Position numbers and translations under genes: made by a program
Assembly: GCF_028640845.1 (NCBI RefSeq)
Contig: NC_080543.1
Coordinates: 95,965,825 to 96,029,824 of the forward strand
DNA from: Ahaetulla prasina
Taxonomy: Eukaryota > Chordata > Lepidosauria > Squamata > Colubridae
DNA: 64,000 nt
Direction: 5' to 3'
Shown: positions 36,716 to 47,475 of the stretch, piece by piece
Layout: the number at the start of each line of letters is the position of its first letter
How positions within the stretch are numbered: position 1 is the first letter of the stretch
Notes under the pieces: model-generated
What the model was told of the DNA's origin: nothing
Databases searched by the model: none
The model's input: only the letters and a program-made list of their open reading frames with translations

Positions 36716-39700
36716 TTAATATCCATTTGTTTTGTAAAATTTGGCTCTTGCAACAACATCATTGGCATAGTCATTCTTTGTAGTGCCTATATCCATTCGC
36801 TCATAGCTGTGGACATTTTTAGGTCCTGCATTGTAGGCTGAAATTCCACCTATCATTTAAACAGTGAATGGACAAATAAAAGTTACATTAAGTACATAAT
36901 GTAGCCATTCCTCAACTGCTAAAACAAATTATAAACTGAATCTAGATTGGATTAACCATGCTCCTTATACAAAATAAGTTAAATAGCTGATTAGAGGTAA
37001 AGCATGATATTCAGGACAAAAAAAAATTCTTTCTACTTAGTAGAAATAAAAGTTTTGGAATAATTTTGCCTGCAGTAGTTTACAAATGTGCCTCTGAAGG
37101 GCTTGTTTCAAATTATATATTCATAAGATTACCACTTTAACATTTTTTAAAGGTTGCTTCTACGAATGCATAATTTCTATTCTTATCAGAAGTTGAGCAG
37201 AAGTTTTATTTAAATATACTACTGTAGAAGAGAGAGAATATATTTTGCAATGCATGTATTGTGAAACATAACATTTCTAGCATTTTGCTTTTATACAGAT
37301 AGTCCTTAATTTACGACTATTCATTCAGGGACCATTCAAAATTAAGATGGTGCTAAACGAAAGAACATATAATTTATACTTGAAGTTACAGTTGCTGCAG
37401 TGCTTCTATAGTCATGTGATGAAACTTCAGATGTTTGGCAATCCACCTGCCCTGACCATTGACTGCTGGGAAACCACAACTGGCCCCACCTGCCTGTACT
37501 CCCCCCCCCATCCTGCCCTCCTATATCCCTTGGACTTTCCTTCTGTTTGGGTCCCCATAGGCCTTGGAGTCACTTCATATCTGGCTGGGTCCCACAGGCC
37601 TTGGTCTGCACCATTGGGATCTCATAGGCCTTGGCTTTGCTTTCTGCCCCACTGGTTACCCTCAGACCTTGGGCTTGCTTCCCACCTTGCTGGGTCCACA
37701 GCCTTGGATCTCCTTCCCGTCCTGACATATCTTGTTTCTGTTACCTCTTCCAAATATCACTTTTCTGAAAGAGTACCCAGTGATGTGGAGCTTTCCTAAA
37801 GATGCCACCTTTCACCATTCTGGAATTAGGTGTCATTCCGGAAGCAGGGGCATTCTCATGATCTCTCAGAAGAGCAGGATTTGGAAAACTATCCTTTTGA
37901 CAGATTGTGCACATGGCACTCACTTCCCAAATGATGCAAGGTAGGTCCTCTGTAGGAAGCTCTTTACCCATAAGCTGCATTTTTTTGGAAAGGTGATCTT
38001 CAGAAAAGGTAAGTGATGCAAAATGTGAAGGTGGGGAGGAGGCCCAAGAATGTGGGACCCAGCAGGGCAGGAAGCAGATCCAAGTCTTGTGATACAGGTG
38101 GGCAGGAAGCAGGCCCAAAGCCTGGGCAGGAAGCTGTGCAAGGTGTACCTTAGGTGGGGAAACCCTGTATGAGCTGGGAAGGTGCTGCAGTGCAGGTGTG
38201 GGCTTGAGGCAGGCCTCCAAAGGTATCCTACCTGAGACACCCAACACTGCTTAATGACCCATACAGTTATCTAATGACTACAATAGGAAGAGCCAAGATT
38301 GCAGTGGTTGGGCAAGGCAATTAAATGGGCACTTTGCTTAACTGCAACAATTTACAACTAATACTGGGTTCAATTACAGTTGTAAATGGAGGGATTATAT
38401 GTAACCTGGTTTCTAATCTGAATTATGTGGAAAAATGTTCTTGTCCATCATCAATATGACATCTGATCTGTAGCTATCTACTTTTCCAATAGACTTCCAA
38501 TTACTAACTACAAATAGTCCCTAATTTATAATCATTCATTTAGTGACCGTTTGAAGTTACAATAGCACTGAAAAAGTGAATGACCATTTTTCATACTTAT
38601 GACTGTTGAGTATTCACAATGATGAATTTATCACAATTCAGATGTTTGGCAACTGGCATGTATTTATGACAGTTGCAGTGTCCCTGGGTCACCCTTTATG
38701 ACCTGCTGACAAGCAAAGTCAATGGGGAACAAAAGTGTTACTAACTTAACAATTGCAATCATTTAACAACTGTGGCAAGAAAGGTCATAAATTGAGGCAA
38801 AAGTCAATCGTCTTACTTAACAGTAGAAATTTGGGGCTCAATTGTGGTTGTAGATAAATGGCCGCCTGTACTAGGTGAATAATAAAATAATAAAAAAAAA
38901 GATTGGTTGGCAACAAAAACTATTTTATCATAAATGAATGCTATATTTCCTTTCTAAAGATCTCATCTTTGGTTGGGAATTTTCTATTTTCTTCTTCAAA
39001 CTAGAGAACCATTATCACATGGTATAAATACTGAGTCACATGGAAAAATGATATGAAGGATCTGGACATAAAACGGATTCTATGTAGATTTTAGTAGAGT
39101 GATGTTCATACCTTTGAGCTGCTGTTCATTTGTCCATGATGGAAATTTTTTTTTAATCTCCTCTATCATGCTACAAAGAATGAGAGCCCCCTGAGTAATG
39201 TGTTCCTCACTGTCCCAGGTGCCAACTAATTTATGATATCTTTTATCCACCTGAAAAATGAAATGCCTTTATTATGTAATAATTATTCCTATGATTATGT
39301 TATGCTAGGATAGTTCAATTGCTTTACAAGCTAATAATAAAAAAATACAGATCAGTTACCAAAAGATACGTACAGTCAGAACATGGGAAAGATACTATAA
39401 AGAGGAGGGCAGAGAGTGAATTTAGGGAGAAATGGGAAAACTTTCTATTATACAAGGTTGTATTTTGCTTGGGGACAATTATAATCACACCTTATAATTA
39501 CTCCAGGATACCTTTGCTTAGAATCTGTTGAACATTGGGCATTGTGTGTTTCTTAATTTATAACAAAAGTCTTTACCTGCATTAATCCAAATCCATTTCC
39601 ATGGTCACCCCAACCATCTTCTAGGATAGTTCCAGCATGTGATTCTCGAGATATTATAGCAGCAATCACAGCTGCATCAATATTTGTTTTTTCACTGATA

Positions 39701-41852
39701 TGCTTAATCTTCATTTTATACTTCTCTAGATTGTTTAGATCTCTCCTTGCAATTATTTTTGAAGCCTCAACCCCTTGCAGAGGGAAAAAAGCAAACATGA
39801 GAAATGTGCTTCTGATTAAAAATAACAGTTGGAATTAAACTAAACAGAACAGCTTATGTTTACCCTGTTTCCCTGAAAATAAGACATTCCCTGATAATAA
39901 GCCCAATCAGGCTTTTGAGCGCATGCCCAAAAATAAGCCCTCCCTGAAAATATTTAAACGTATGCGTAGCTGGTCCCCATTTCCTTTGGTTTCCTCCAAG
40001 TGCTTATTTCGGGGTTCAAAAAAATATAAGACGGTCTTATTTTCTGGAAAACATGGGTAAGAATGTGATCAAATAGGAAGCCCATCTGCATAATGGCCAA
40101 GGTGTCACTGATGTATACTATTGATGGGTTTATCAGTAACTTTGTTAAAAATTCTAGTTTCTGGAAAACTAAAGTACTTCATGAACATAGCCATTGCTTT
40201 CTTCAAAAAAAGTTTCAGTTTCTCAATCTAATCCACATTTCTAGCAATGTTCCATTCTAGCATCTGAATTAACTACAATGAAAACTCTTCATTTTTGAAA
40301 TTAAAGTAAATGCTGCCACCTAGATGACCATCAAAGACCATCAAAGAACTGATGATTTTACCTTGTTGGGTAATGAAACAACCAAGCCTAGAGCACATCA
40401 AGGACACCGTGGCCAATTTAGTGTAATGGGTAAGTTAGAAACCGGAAGAGTTATAGTCCTGCCTTAATCATCAGAGCTAGATGATTGAGTCACTCTTAAC
40501 CTTAGAAAGAAGGCAATGGCAAACCACTTCCAAATTCTTGCCAAAGAACTGCAGGTATTTGTGAGTTAAAAAACTTGACTTGAAGGCACACAAACACAAA
40601 AAGAGCAACAAATATGTATTACATTTATTGTGTAAGTGGGAAAAAAAGGAAGCAGAACAAAATAATACATTTGCAGAAAGGACAACAGCCAACAACTCAG
40701 TGGTTCTTATGGCAAAAGTAGGGGTGGGGGAAAGATATTAAAGGAAAGAATAAAAATGAGGAAAAAAGCAAACAAGTAATGTTCAGAAACCATAGCAAGG
40801 ACTATAGATTGGACCACATCATGAAGAAGTAAGATTAAATGCCATGGAAAAATTCTCTCAATTCTTATTCCTAAGAGGAGACAGAAACCCTTAGTTGTTT
40901 TAAGAATATGGTCCTATTGCTGTAGGGATATAATTGTGCAATTATATATATATTGTTATAAAGCAAATCTAATCACTGTGTTTAGACTATTTGTAAGGTT
41001 GCAATAAACATCAATTTTTTTCCAAAGAAGAAAAGAAGAAACTATATTCTGTTAAGGAACATACAGACTTAAGACATTGAACAGAAAAGAGAAAGAACAT
41101 TTACATTATATCAATACTAACAACATTTTTAGTATATTCAGATGTAGGTTAATCTTACCCCCAAACTCCAAGCCTTCTTGTTTTCCGGTTTCAAGAGAAG
41201 CTCCAGTGGTATCCACATCCATTATGTTACCGTAATAAGAATGAGCTGTTATAGAGGCATCAAATTACTGTCTGGTCACAAAATGTATTAGGCAATCTAT
41301 TGCAAAGGAATTCTATTTTGCTTGTCCTGATCAATAGTCCTGATCTAAATAAGAAGCATATATAACTATATATAAAATTAAAACTCTTGTGTCTGTAACC
41401 TTTGGGTGACATGAGGCAAGATAGAACAAAACTTTTTGAATCAAGGTACCTCAAATGGGCTAACTTACAGGATTTATGACCTATGACTCCCATGGTATTG
41501 AAATTTGGCAAATTTTATAAAACATGACATAAAAGTTATAAAGTATATATCCTTTTCTATAGATTGAACCATTTTCCAACACAGTAAGGGAGATTTACGT
41601 TACTGCTCCCAGTTTGCTATGGTTGCTAGGAATCATAACACTGCACTCTAAATTAAGAAGAATGGTGGTGCAGGGGGACCTTAAAAGAAGGAAGAAAAAA
41701 TATTAATGCTTTACTAAGCTCAAAATTAGCCATTAATGTACACAACTTTATAAATACTTTTGGCAAAATTAGACCACTCACCTAACCCTCATCCTGACCA
41801 CTGCCTACAACCCATTACATATTTTATAAGAAATAAAATAAATACCTTCCAT
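36716..41852 (-). CDS. LYG: Goose-type lysozyme without conserved cysteines
   Basis: Exons 41245-41159, 39773-39577, 39250-39112 and 36849-36716 are clear. A 7-nt first exon (41852-41846, ATGGAAG before GTATTT) is proposed because it fits in phase. The model has 187 residues; mature goose lysozyme has 185. The enzyme hydrolyses the beta-1,4 bond of peptidoglycan. Catalytic and site residues are present: E75 in ISRESHAG, D88 in [10 protein letters not shown] and D99 in QVDKRYH. Also present are GISAYNAG and MDIGTT. The four family cysteines are replaced (Y6, L20, G31, N62), leaving one unrelated Cys (C123). No signal peptide is seen with this start. A secretory first exon further upstream cannot be excluded. 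Human has LYG1 and LYG2 here; I find one copy. Poly(A) signal at 36602-36597. Confidence 0.88.
37298..38395. repeat. Family C repeat with inverted minisatellite arms
   Basis: The borders (AGTCCTTAATTTACGACTA at left, TTACAACTAATACTGGG at right) are of the family C type. Inside, 37550-37730 holds about five imperfect copies of a 35-45 bp unit (GGGTCCCACAGGCCTTGG type). 38030-38220 holds similar units on the opposite strand. Frames of 150 and 168 codons across this region are by-products of the repeat. It lies 3' of LYG exon 5, in the last intron. Confidence 0.6.
38505..38875. repeat. Family C repeat
   Basis: It opens AATAGTCCCTAATTTATAAT and continues with TTTAGTGACCGTTTGAAGTT, TGCAGTGTCCCTGGGTCACC and TTAACAATTGCAATCATTTA, all shared with other copies. 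It is in the last LYG intron, next to the copy at 37298. Confidence 0.6.
39863..40057. mobile_element. 195-bp mariner-type MITE, third family
   Basis: The ends CCCTGTTTCCCTGAAAATAA and, on the other strand, CCCATGTTTTCCAGAAAATAA-like sequence are inverted repeats. TA flanks both (39861-39862, 40058-40059). There is no coding capacity. It lies in LYG intron 2, close to the donor-side exon. Confidence 0.82.
40405..40610 (+). mobile_element. SINE with tRNA-derived head and BovB-like tail
   Basis: GGCCAATTTAGTGTAATGGG, TTAGAAACCGGAAGAG, GGCAATGGCAAACCACTTCC and TTGCCAAAGAACTGCAG match in order the SINE that surrounds 19648-19923. This copy is not interrupted and shows what the intact junction (GGCAATGGCAAACCAC) looks like. 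Confidence 0.6.
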
Positions 41853-42640
41853 GATTCTCTGTTGTCTGCAGTCACTTTCAATACTATGTTGAACAAAGAA
41901 AAGGAGGTCATGTAGTTTCACTTTCAAAATGAATTTAGCTGACCAAAACAGGATGTTGCAACACTTGGGAAATAACATACCGTAATTATATTTCAGGAAA
42001 GTACCAATCAAAGGGGATTGCCACATACCTGACTGGTTTTCTTGAGATAATAGCAATCCATGTTCATTGTACATATTTTTAGTTGCACAGATTTTTCTTA
42101 ATAGGATTCATGAATATTTAATTCTTTGGAAAATTACTCTGAAAATAGTATTCTATTGGAAAGTTTGTCTGGAAGTCAGACTTATGTCTTTAAAACTATT
42201 AATATGTAATGATTGTTTTAAGGATTTCTCCAGACTTCAAACTGAATTTGACCTTCCCAATGCACAGTAGCAGAAATTTAAATTTAACTGTGTTTTAATG
42301 TATGAGCCCTATGCTTTGGCCACTTCAAAGGCACCTGAAATGCTCTCCTGTGGAATCTATGACAAAAGTAAAACTTACATATCTTTATGTTTTGCAGACA
42401 TCATTCTGGCAAGGCTGCTGCAGAGCATTCAAAAATATGGATCACCTTGCAGTATTTATAGTTATGTGGAATTTGAATTCTGTTAGGTTGGTTGGTGACT
42501 GAAGGTTTGGGGGAACCGAACACAGGTCAAATTTGAACCATGTATACAGTAACTGCACCACAGCACATGAAAACAGCTGCATAAAAACCTTCATTAATGG
42601 TATGAAAACATACTGCAGCTCATAAAAGCAAAATTCAAAT
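41853..42640. other. Upstream of the proposed LYG start
   Basis: No signal-peptide exon, CpG island or repeat end could be identified. Short frames at 42067-42502 show no homology. Confidence 0.4.
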
Positions 42641-43540
42641 ATTTATTTATTTATTTATTTATTTATTTATTTTATTTGATTTTTATACCGCCCTTCTCCC
42701 GAAGGACTCAGGGCGGTGTACAGGCAGAAGTAAAAAAGACAATACAATATACAATTTAAAATGTAAATTAAAAAACTTATTATAATTAGCCCGAAACTTT
42801 AAAATATATAAAAAACTAAAATCCCATTTAAAATTGATATTAAAAATTTAAGAAATTTAAAAGACCGATAAAATTCAAGCCAGCCCCGCGCGAATGAAAA
42901 GATGTGTCTTCAGTTCGCGGCGGAAGGTCCGAAGGTCAGGTATTTGGCGTAAACCCGGGGGAAGCTCGTTCCAGAGTGTGGGAGCCCCCACAGAGAAGGA
43001 CCTTCCCCTGGGGGCCGCCAGCCGGCATTGCTTGGCGGACGGCACCCTGAGAAGTCCCTCTCTGTGAGAGCGTACGGGTCGGTGGGAGGCATGAGGTAAC
43101 AGCAGGCGGTCCCGTAAGTACCCAGGCCCTAAGCCATGGAGCGCTTTAAAGGTCATAACCAAAACCTTAAAGTGCACTCGAAAGGCCACAGGTAGCCAGT
43201 GCAGTCTGCGTAGGAGCGGTGTTACGTGGGAGCTATGAGTAGCTCCCTCTATCACCCGCGCAGCTGCATTCTGGACTAACTGAAGCCTCCGAGTGCACCT
43301 CAAGGGGAGTCCCATGTAGAGAGCATTACAATAATCCAAGTGAGAGGTAACGAGCGCATGAGTGACTGTGCACAGGGCATCCCGATCAAGGAAGGGGCGC
43401 AACTGCCGAACCAGGCGAACCTGGTGGAAGGCCCTCCTGGAGACGGCCGTCAAATGATCTTCAAACGACAGCTGTTCATCCAGGAGGACACCTAAGTTGC
43501 GCACCCTATCCTTTGGGGCCAATAACTCGCCTCCAACAGT
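42640..43540 (-). mobile_element. L2-type LINE, 5'-truncated, reverse orientation
   Basis: Minus-strand translation gives the L2 RT C-terminus without frame breaks for about 210 residues: [58 protein letters not shown] and DLRTFRRELKTHLF. The 3' tail CTGAGTCCTTCGGGAGAAGG is at 42690-42710 (as its complement) and passes into an (ATTT)n microsatellite at 42640-42672. Most of the element is missing from the 5' side. The open frame suggests a fairly young copy. Confidence 0.88.
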
Positions 43541-43879
43541 CTTACATATCTGTTGTACAACAACAGTTGTACATATCTGTACAACATATTTACTAAGAAC
43601 AACTACCTGCATGCCTTTCATCAAAACATATAATATGTTCTGTTCTGAAGCATATTGTCTCTGGTATGACATCCATGGAATATCCTGAACTTAGGTAATC
43701 ATTCCAAGGTGGGGACTTAGATACAAACTAAAGAACTGAAAGACACCGTGAGAGCGACCACAAGGACACTTGTATATATAAGAAATAGGTCAGAATTTGC
43801 CAGATTACTCCGGCCACTAGGCATGACTATAAAAGGTAAAGGAGTCCCTGCAGGTTATACTCAGCTAGTCATAGCCAAC

Positions 43880-44180
43880 TTTGGGGGAGATCTTTGGGGG
43901 AAATCGCCATGACCAGCTTGCCATGGCTGACTCACCATGGCCAATTTACCATGGCCAACTCATAATGGGATAAAAGTTATCAAAGGAATTGCGGAATAGA
44001 ATCATTAAAAAAAGGATGCGAAAGGATGGACAGAATGAAATGTGAATGACAAAAATTTAAATATTTTTTTATTTTAAATAATTAAATTGAATTAATTGTC
44101 CAATGTGAGTTGACCATGGCGAGTTGTCCTGCAGCGAGTTGGCCATGGCAAATTAGTTGTGGCGAGTTGTCCCATTCCAC
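43880..44180. repeat. Inverted repeat cluster with CCATGG units
   Basis: Five CCATGG sites lie in two clusters on either side of an AT-rich centre (43918-43968 and 44112-44150). The right cluster (GAGTTGACCATGGCGAG, GAGTTGGCCATGGCAAATTA) is roughly the reverse complement of the left (CCATGGCCAATTTACCATGG). This suggests a foldback or MITE-like repeat of a family I do not know by name. Confidence 0.55.
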
Positions 44181-46359
44181 TTCAGGTGTAGTGTCAGTTC
44201 AAAAGCAGTATCAAATCTGTTTTGTCACATTGAATAGTTCAGCTTTTTTGCTCCTGTCTCAGCTACAGTTAATTGAAAGTGTGTAAAGCTGGGTTTATTA
44301 TTGTTATATTTTAAATGCTGTGGCTCTGTTTCCCAATGCAAGGATATTTTTGTTTCACTCTCCAACTCTTTAATTTTAGATCCTGTTAAGAGAAGTACTA
44401 GCTTCAGACTTTAGGTTCAATAATCCAGGCCAGGGATGTCAAACTCAATTTCATTGAGAGCCTCATCAGGGTTGAGTTTGACCTTGGATGGCTGTGTGTG
44501 TGTGTGTGACCGGGGTGGGCTTGGTCATGGTGGGCATGGCTGTGGTGGATGCTTGACACAAGCTCAAGATGCATTTTTCCCCCTTCTTTCTTTCCACAGT
44601 TTTTTACTATAACCATTTTCTTGTCTTTTCTACCAGATATTACTGGCAAATATTTATTACTTATTTTTCATATGCCACTAAACTTTTTATTTCTAAATTT
44701 ATACCCCACTATTTAATAGTACCGTATATACTCGAGTATAAGCCGAGTTTTTCAGCACGTTTTTTGTGCTGAAAAGCGCCCCCTCGGCTTATACTCGAGT
44801 CTACCCTTGCAGCTGGGCCGGCAGGACGAGCCCAAATGCTGCCGGCATGCTTTGCCAGCTCGGCCGGCTCGTTTGGGCGCGGCTGGCCTCGGCGCTCCCG
44901 CCGCTTTTTGATGGTGGCGGGGGGGGGGGCCGGCGGAGGGGGGGGGGGGCAGAGGGGGCGTTCGACATTTTCGCCCCCCTCTCACTCGTCCTCCTCTTGC
45001 CCGCAGTGGGGGCGGAGGGGGCGTTTGTCACTCTCGCCCTCCTCTCACTCGCCCTCCTCTCGCCCTCAGAGGGGGCGGAGGGGGCGTTTGTCACGAATAC
45101 ATCCCAATAAAATGCAAAGGTTTCAAAGCATGTTTTGGAAAAGCAGCGAGGGATGGGGGGAGAATGCTGCCTTGAATGTGAAAGAAACGTGGAAAACTCC
45201 AACTACAGTATAAAAAAAAAACATTTGCACTCAGTACTTTTTATTTTATTTTATTTTTTGCCAAGTTTTCCCCAGGTTTTTTTTTTCCCCCTATGGAAAT
45301 TGGGGAGGTGGGGAGAAAGAGGTGAAAAAGAAAAGCCTCTTGGAAAGCGGAGAAATACGGCAAGAACAAACGATTTCTCCCCCCCGCCCCTCCCGGCGCT
45401 GTCCTTCTCTCCCGCCAGTCACACGGTTCAGTTTTTTTTCAGGCTAACTATACTTTGCGTTTCACTCCCCCGAGTGAACATTGTAACCCAGATCACCCGA
45501 GACTTGCTCGTAAACAGCGAGCAAAATTACGGTAATCTCCTCTGCCAAATCTATTCCCAAACCCTCCCCCCCCAACACCTCCGCTCCGCAAAGGCAAGAA
45601 ATGAACGCCGAATCCGAGAGGGGGGCAGGAGGAGGAGGAGGAGGAGGAGAGATGGGGGCATTGCAAGCTAGGGTGGGAAGAAGGAGGAGGAAGAAGAAGG
45701 GAGGCAAAAGAAACCGACCCTCGCGCAGATCAGCAAATTAGCTTTCCTTCTCCAAACCAATTTTTTTTTAAAAAAAAAACCCGTTCTACCCAGAGCAAAT
45801 GGCAAATAAGCAGCCCGTTTTGAGTCTGATTATTGTTTCGCGGTGGTTGCCCTCTCTGATCTCCTTGTACATGACAAGGCACCTCTAACCCAGCGCTTTG
45901 TGTTTGTTATTGGTAATTCTCCTCTCCCTTCTTCCATTGGAGTCCTCTCCCCTTCCTTTCCGAACGGGGCGGGCGATTTACCTTCTCTGCCTCTTTTATT
46001 TTCCTGGAGGTGGAGGTGTATTCCTAAGGATGCCTTCAGTGCTGGGGAAGGAGCCGATCCATGGAGGGAGGGGCGACACTGCCGAGAAGCCGCTGCTTAC
46101 AGAGAGCGAAAGAGCCAGGGAGACCTTGGCATAGGTGGGCGGCTGGTGTAAGGAAGGAAAAGAAAAGAAAAGGGGGAGTGAAAATAAGAGCAGTCCGAGC
46201 TCTGAACTGGGGAACGAGAAGGAAAGAAAGAGGGAGAGAGAGTAAGGACTGCCACTGGGGTCAGGGAGCAGAGCACCAGGAAACAGGGCGGCCAACGCGC
46301 GCATACTACACACACACAAACACAGAGCCAGCTCCTCCCTGCCGCTGTTGAATCTTACT

Positions 46360-46410
46360 TCACCGCACTGAGTCCTTCGGGAGAAGGGCGGTATAATAAT
46401 AATGATAATA

Positions 46411-46441
<31 letters not shown>

Positions 46442-46470
46442 TGATGATGATGATGATGATGATAATGATA

Positions 46471-46526
<56 letters not shown>

Positions 46527-46593
46527 GATGATGATGATAATGATAATAATGATAATGATAATAATAATAATGATGATGATGATGATAATGATA

Positions 46594-46667
<74 letters not shown>

Positions 46668-46671
46668 AATG

Positions 46672-46722
<51 letters not shown>
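46360..46722 (+). repeat. Compound (TAA/TGA)n microsatellite at an L2 tail
   Basis: CTGAGTCCTTCGGGAGAAGG and GCGGTA, the L2 3' tail, end at 46393. A run of about 330 bp of TAA, TGA and mixed trinucleotide units follows. The array has blocks of (GAT)n within (AAT)n. It creates long poly-Ile, poly-Met or Tyr/His frames on both strands that are not genes. Confidence 0.9.
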
Positions 46723-46725
<3 letters not shown>

Positions 46726-46867
46726 TTCAGCCGTGCTTCGCTTTGATGGCAGCCTGACGAAATGGGGGCAGGGGATACATACACGGTTAGGGAAAAATAA
46801 CAAAACAACGTTTTGGGCTCAATTGCAGTCTTAAATTGAGGACTACTTGCAATTTGAACCTTATTGG

Positions 46868-46973
46868 ACACTTCATTCCTGGAGGGTTTTTAAAGAACAG
46901 ACTGGACAATCCTTTGTCTGAAACAGTATAGGATCTCTTGCTTGAGGAGTGGGGACTGGACTAGAAGATCACT
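46868..46973 (+). mobile_element. CR1 LINE 3' end fragment
   Basis: GGAGGGTTTTTAAAGAACAG, CTGGACAATCCTTTGTCTGA and GACTGGACTAGAAGATC match the CR1 3' UTR seen at 19300-19400. It abuts the pogo transposase remnant, so the insertion or a linked deletion may have removed the upstream part of the transposase. Confidence 0.7.
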
Positions 46974-47475
46974 GTTAGTTTGGGATATGTTCAGAGCCCA
47001 CACATCTGATGACATAAAAAAATTGGCAAAGTCATCTCAAGTCACTTTGGCCGTTATTCCAGGTGGGCTTACATCTGTATTGCAGCCCCTAGATGTCAGT
47101 TTAAATAAACCTTTCAAGGACCGTGTGCGAAGGATGTGGCATGAATGGATGACATCTGGTCAAGCTCGTCTGACAAAAGTTGGAAATCTGAGAAAGCCAG
47201 ACATAGAACTAATAGCACAGTGGGTTCGTGATGCATGGGAAGATATTCCAGAGGACATGGTGCAACGTGCCTTCAAGAAATGTGGCATTAGTAATGCTAT
47301 GGATGGCAGTGAAGACAGCGCATTGTATGAGAGTGACAGCAGTGATGATGACGACTGTGAACTCAGTGATGACGACAACGTATATGCGGATAACATCACA
47401 GAAGCTGAAGTAGCTGAAGCTCTGTTTGGACAAACAGATGATGAGGAGGAGAACTCCAGTTTTGAGGGATTTTAG
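46974..47475 (+). pseudogene. Pogo transposase, C-terminal part
   Basis: About 167 codons are open to a TAG at 47473-47475. VWDMFRAH carries the second catalytic Asp of the DDE_1 fold, and VIPGGLTSVLQPLD carries the third. NKPFKDRVR follows, as in jerky/pogo/Tigger proteins. The C-terminus is strongly acidic (many D, E and S from about 47310). The first catalytic Asp and the CENP-B-type DNA-binding region are missing; the frame runs back into CR1 sequence. The surviving part has no stops, which points to a fairly recent break. Confidence 0.85.

Noticed and set aside
37347..38247. Frames of 150 and 168 codons on opposite strands
   Set aside because: They follow the inverted minisatellite of a family C repeat; their internal similarity is that of the DNA unit.
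44752..45213. Several 77-133 codon frames on both strands
   Set aside because: They are caused by the GC-rich tandem block inside the pogo element; the sequence is low-complexity (Pro, Arg, Gly runs).
45996..46871. 291-codon frame that is mainly poly-isoleucine, and Tyr/His and Met/Ile frames beside it
   Set aside because: These are translations of the trinucleotide microsatellite at 46393-46722, joined to GC-rich pogo sequence.
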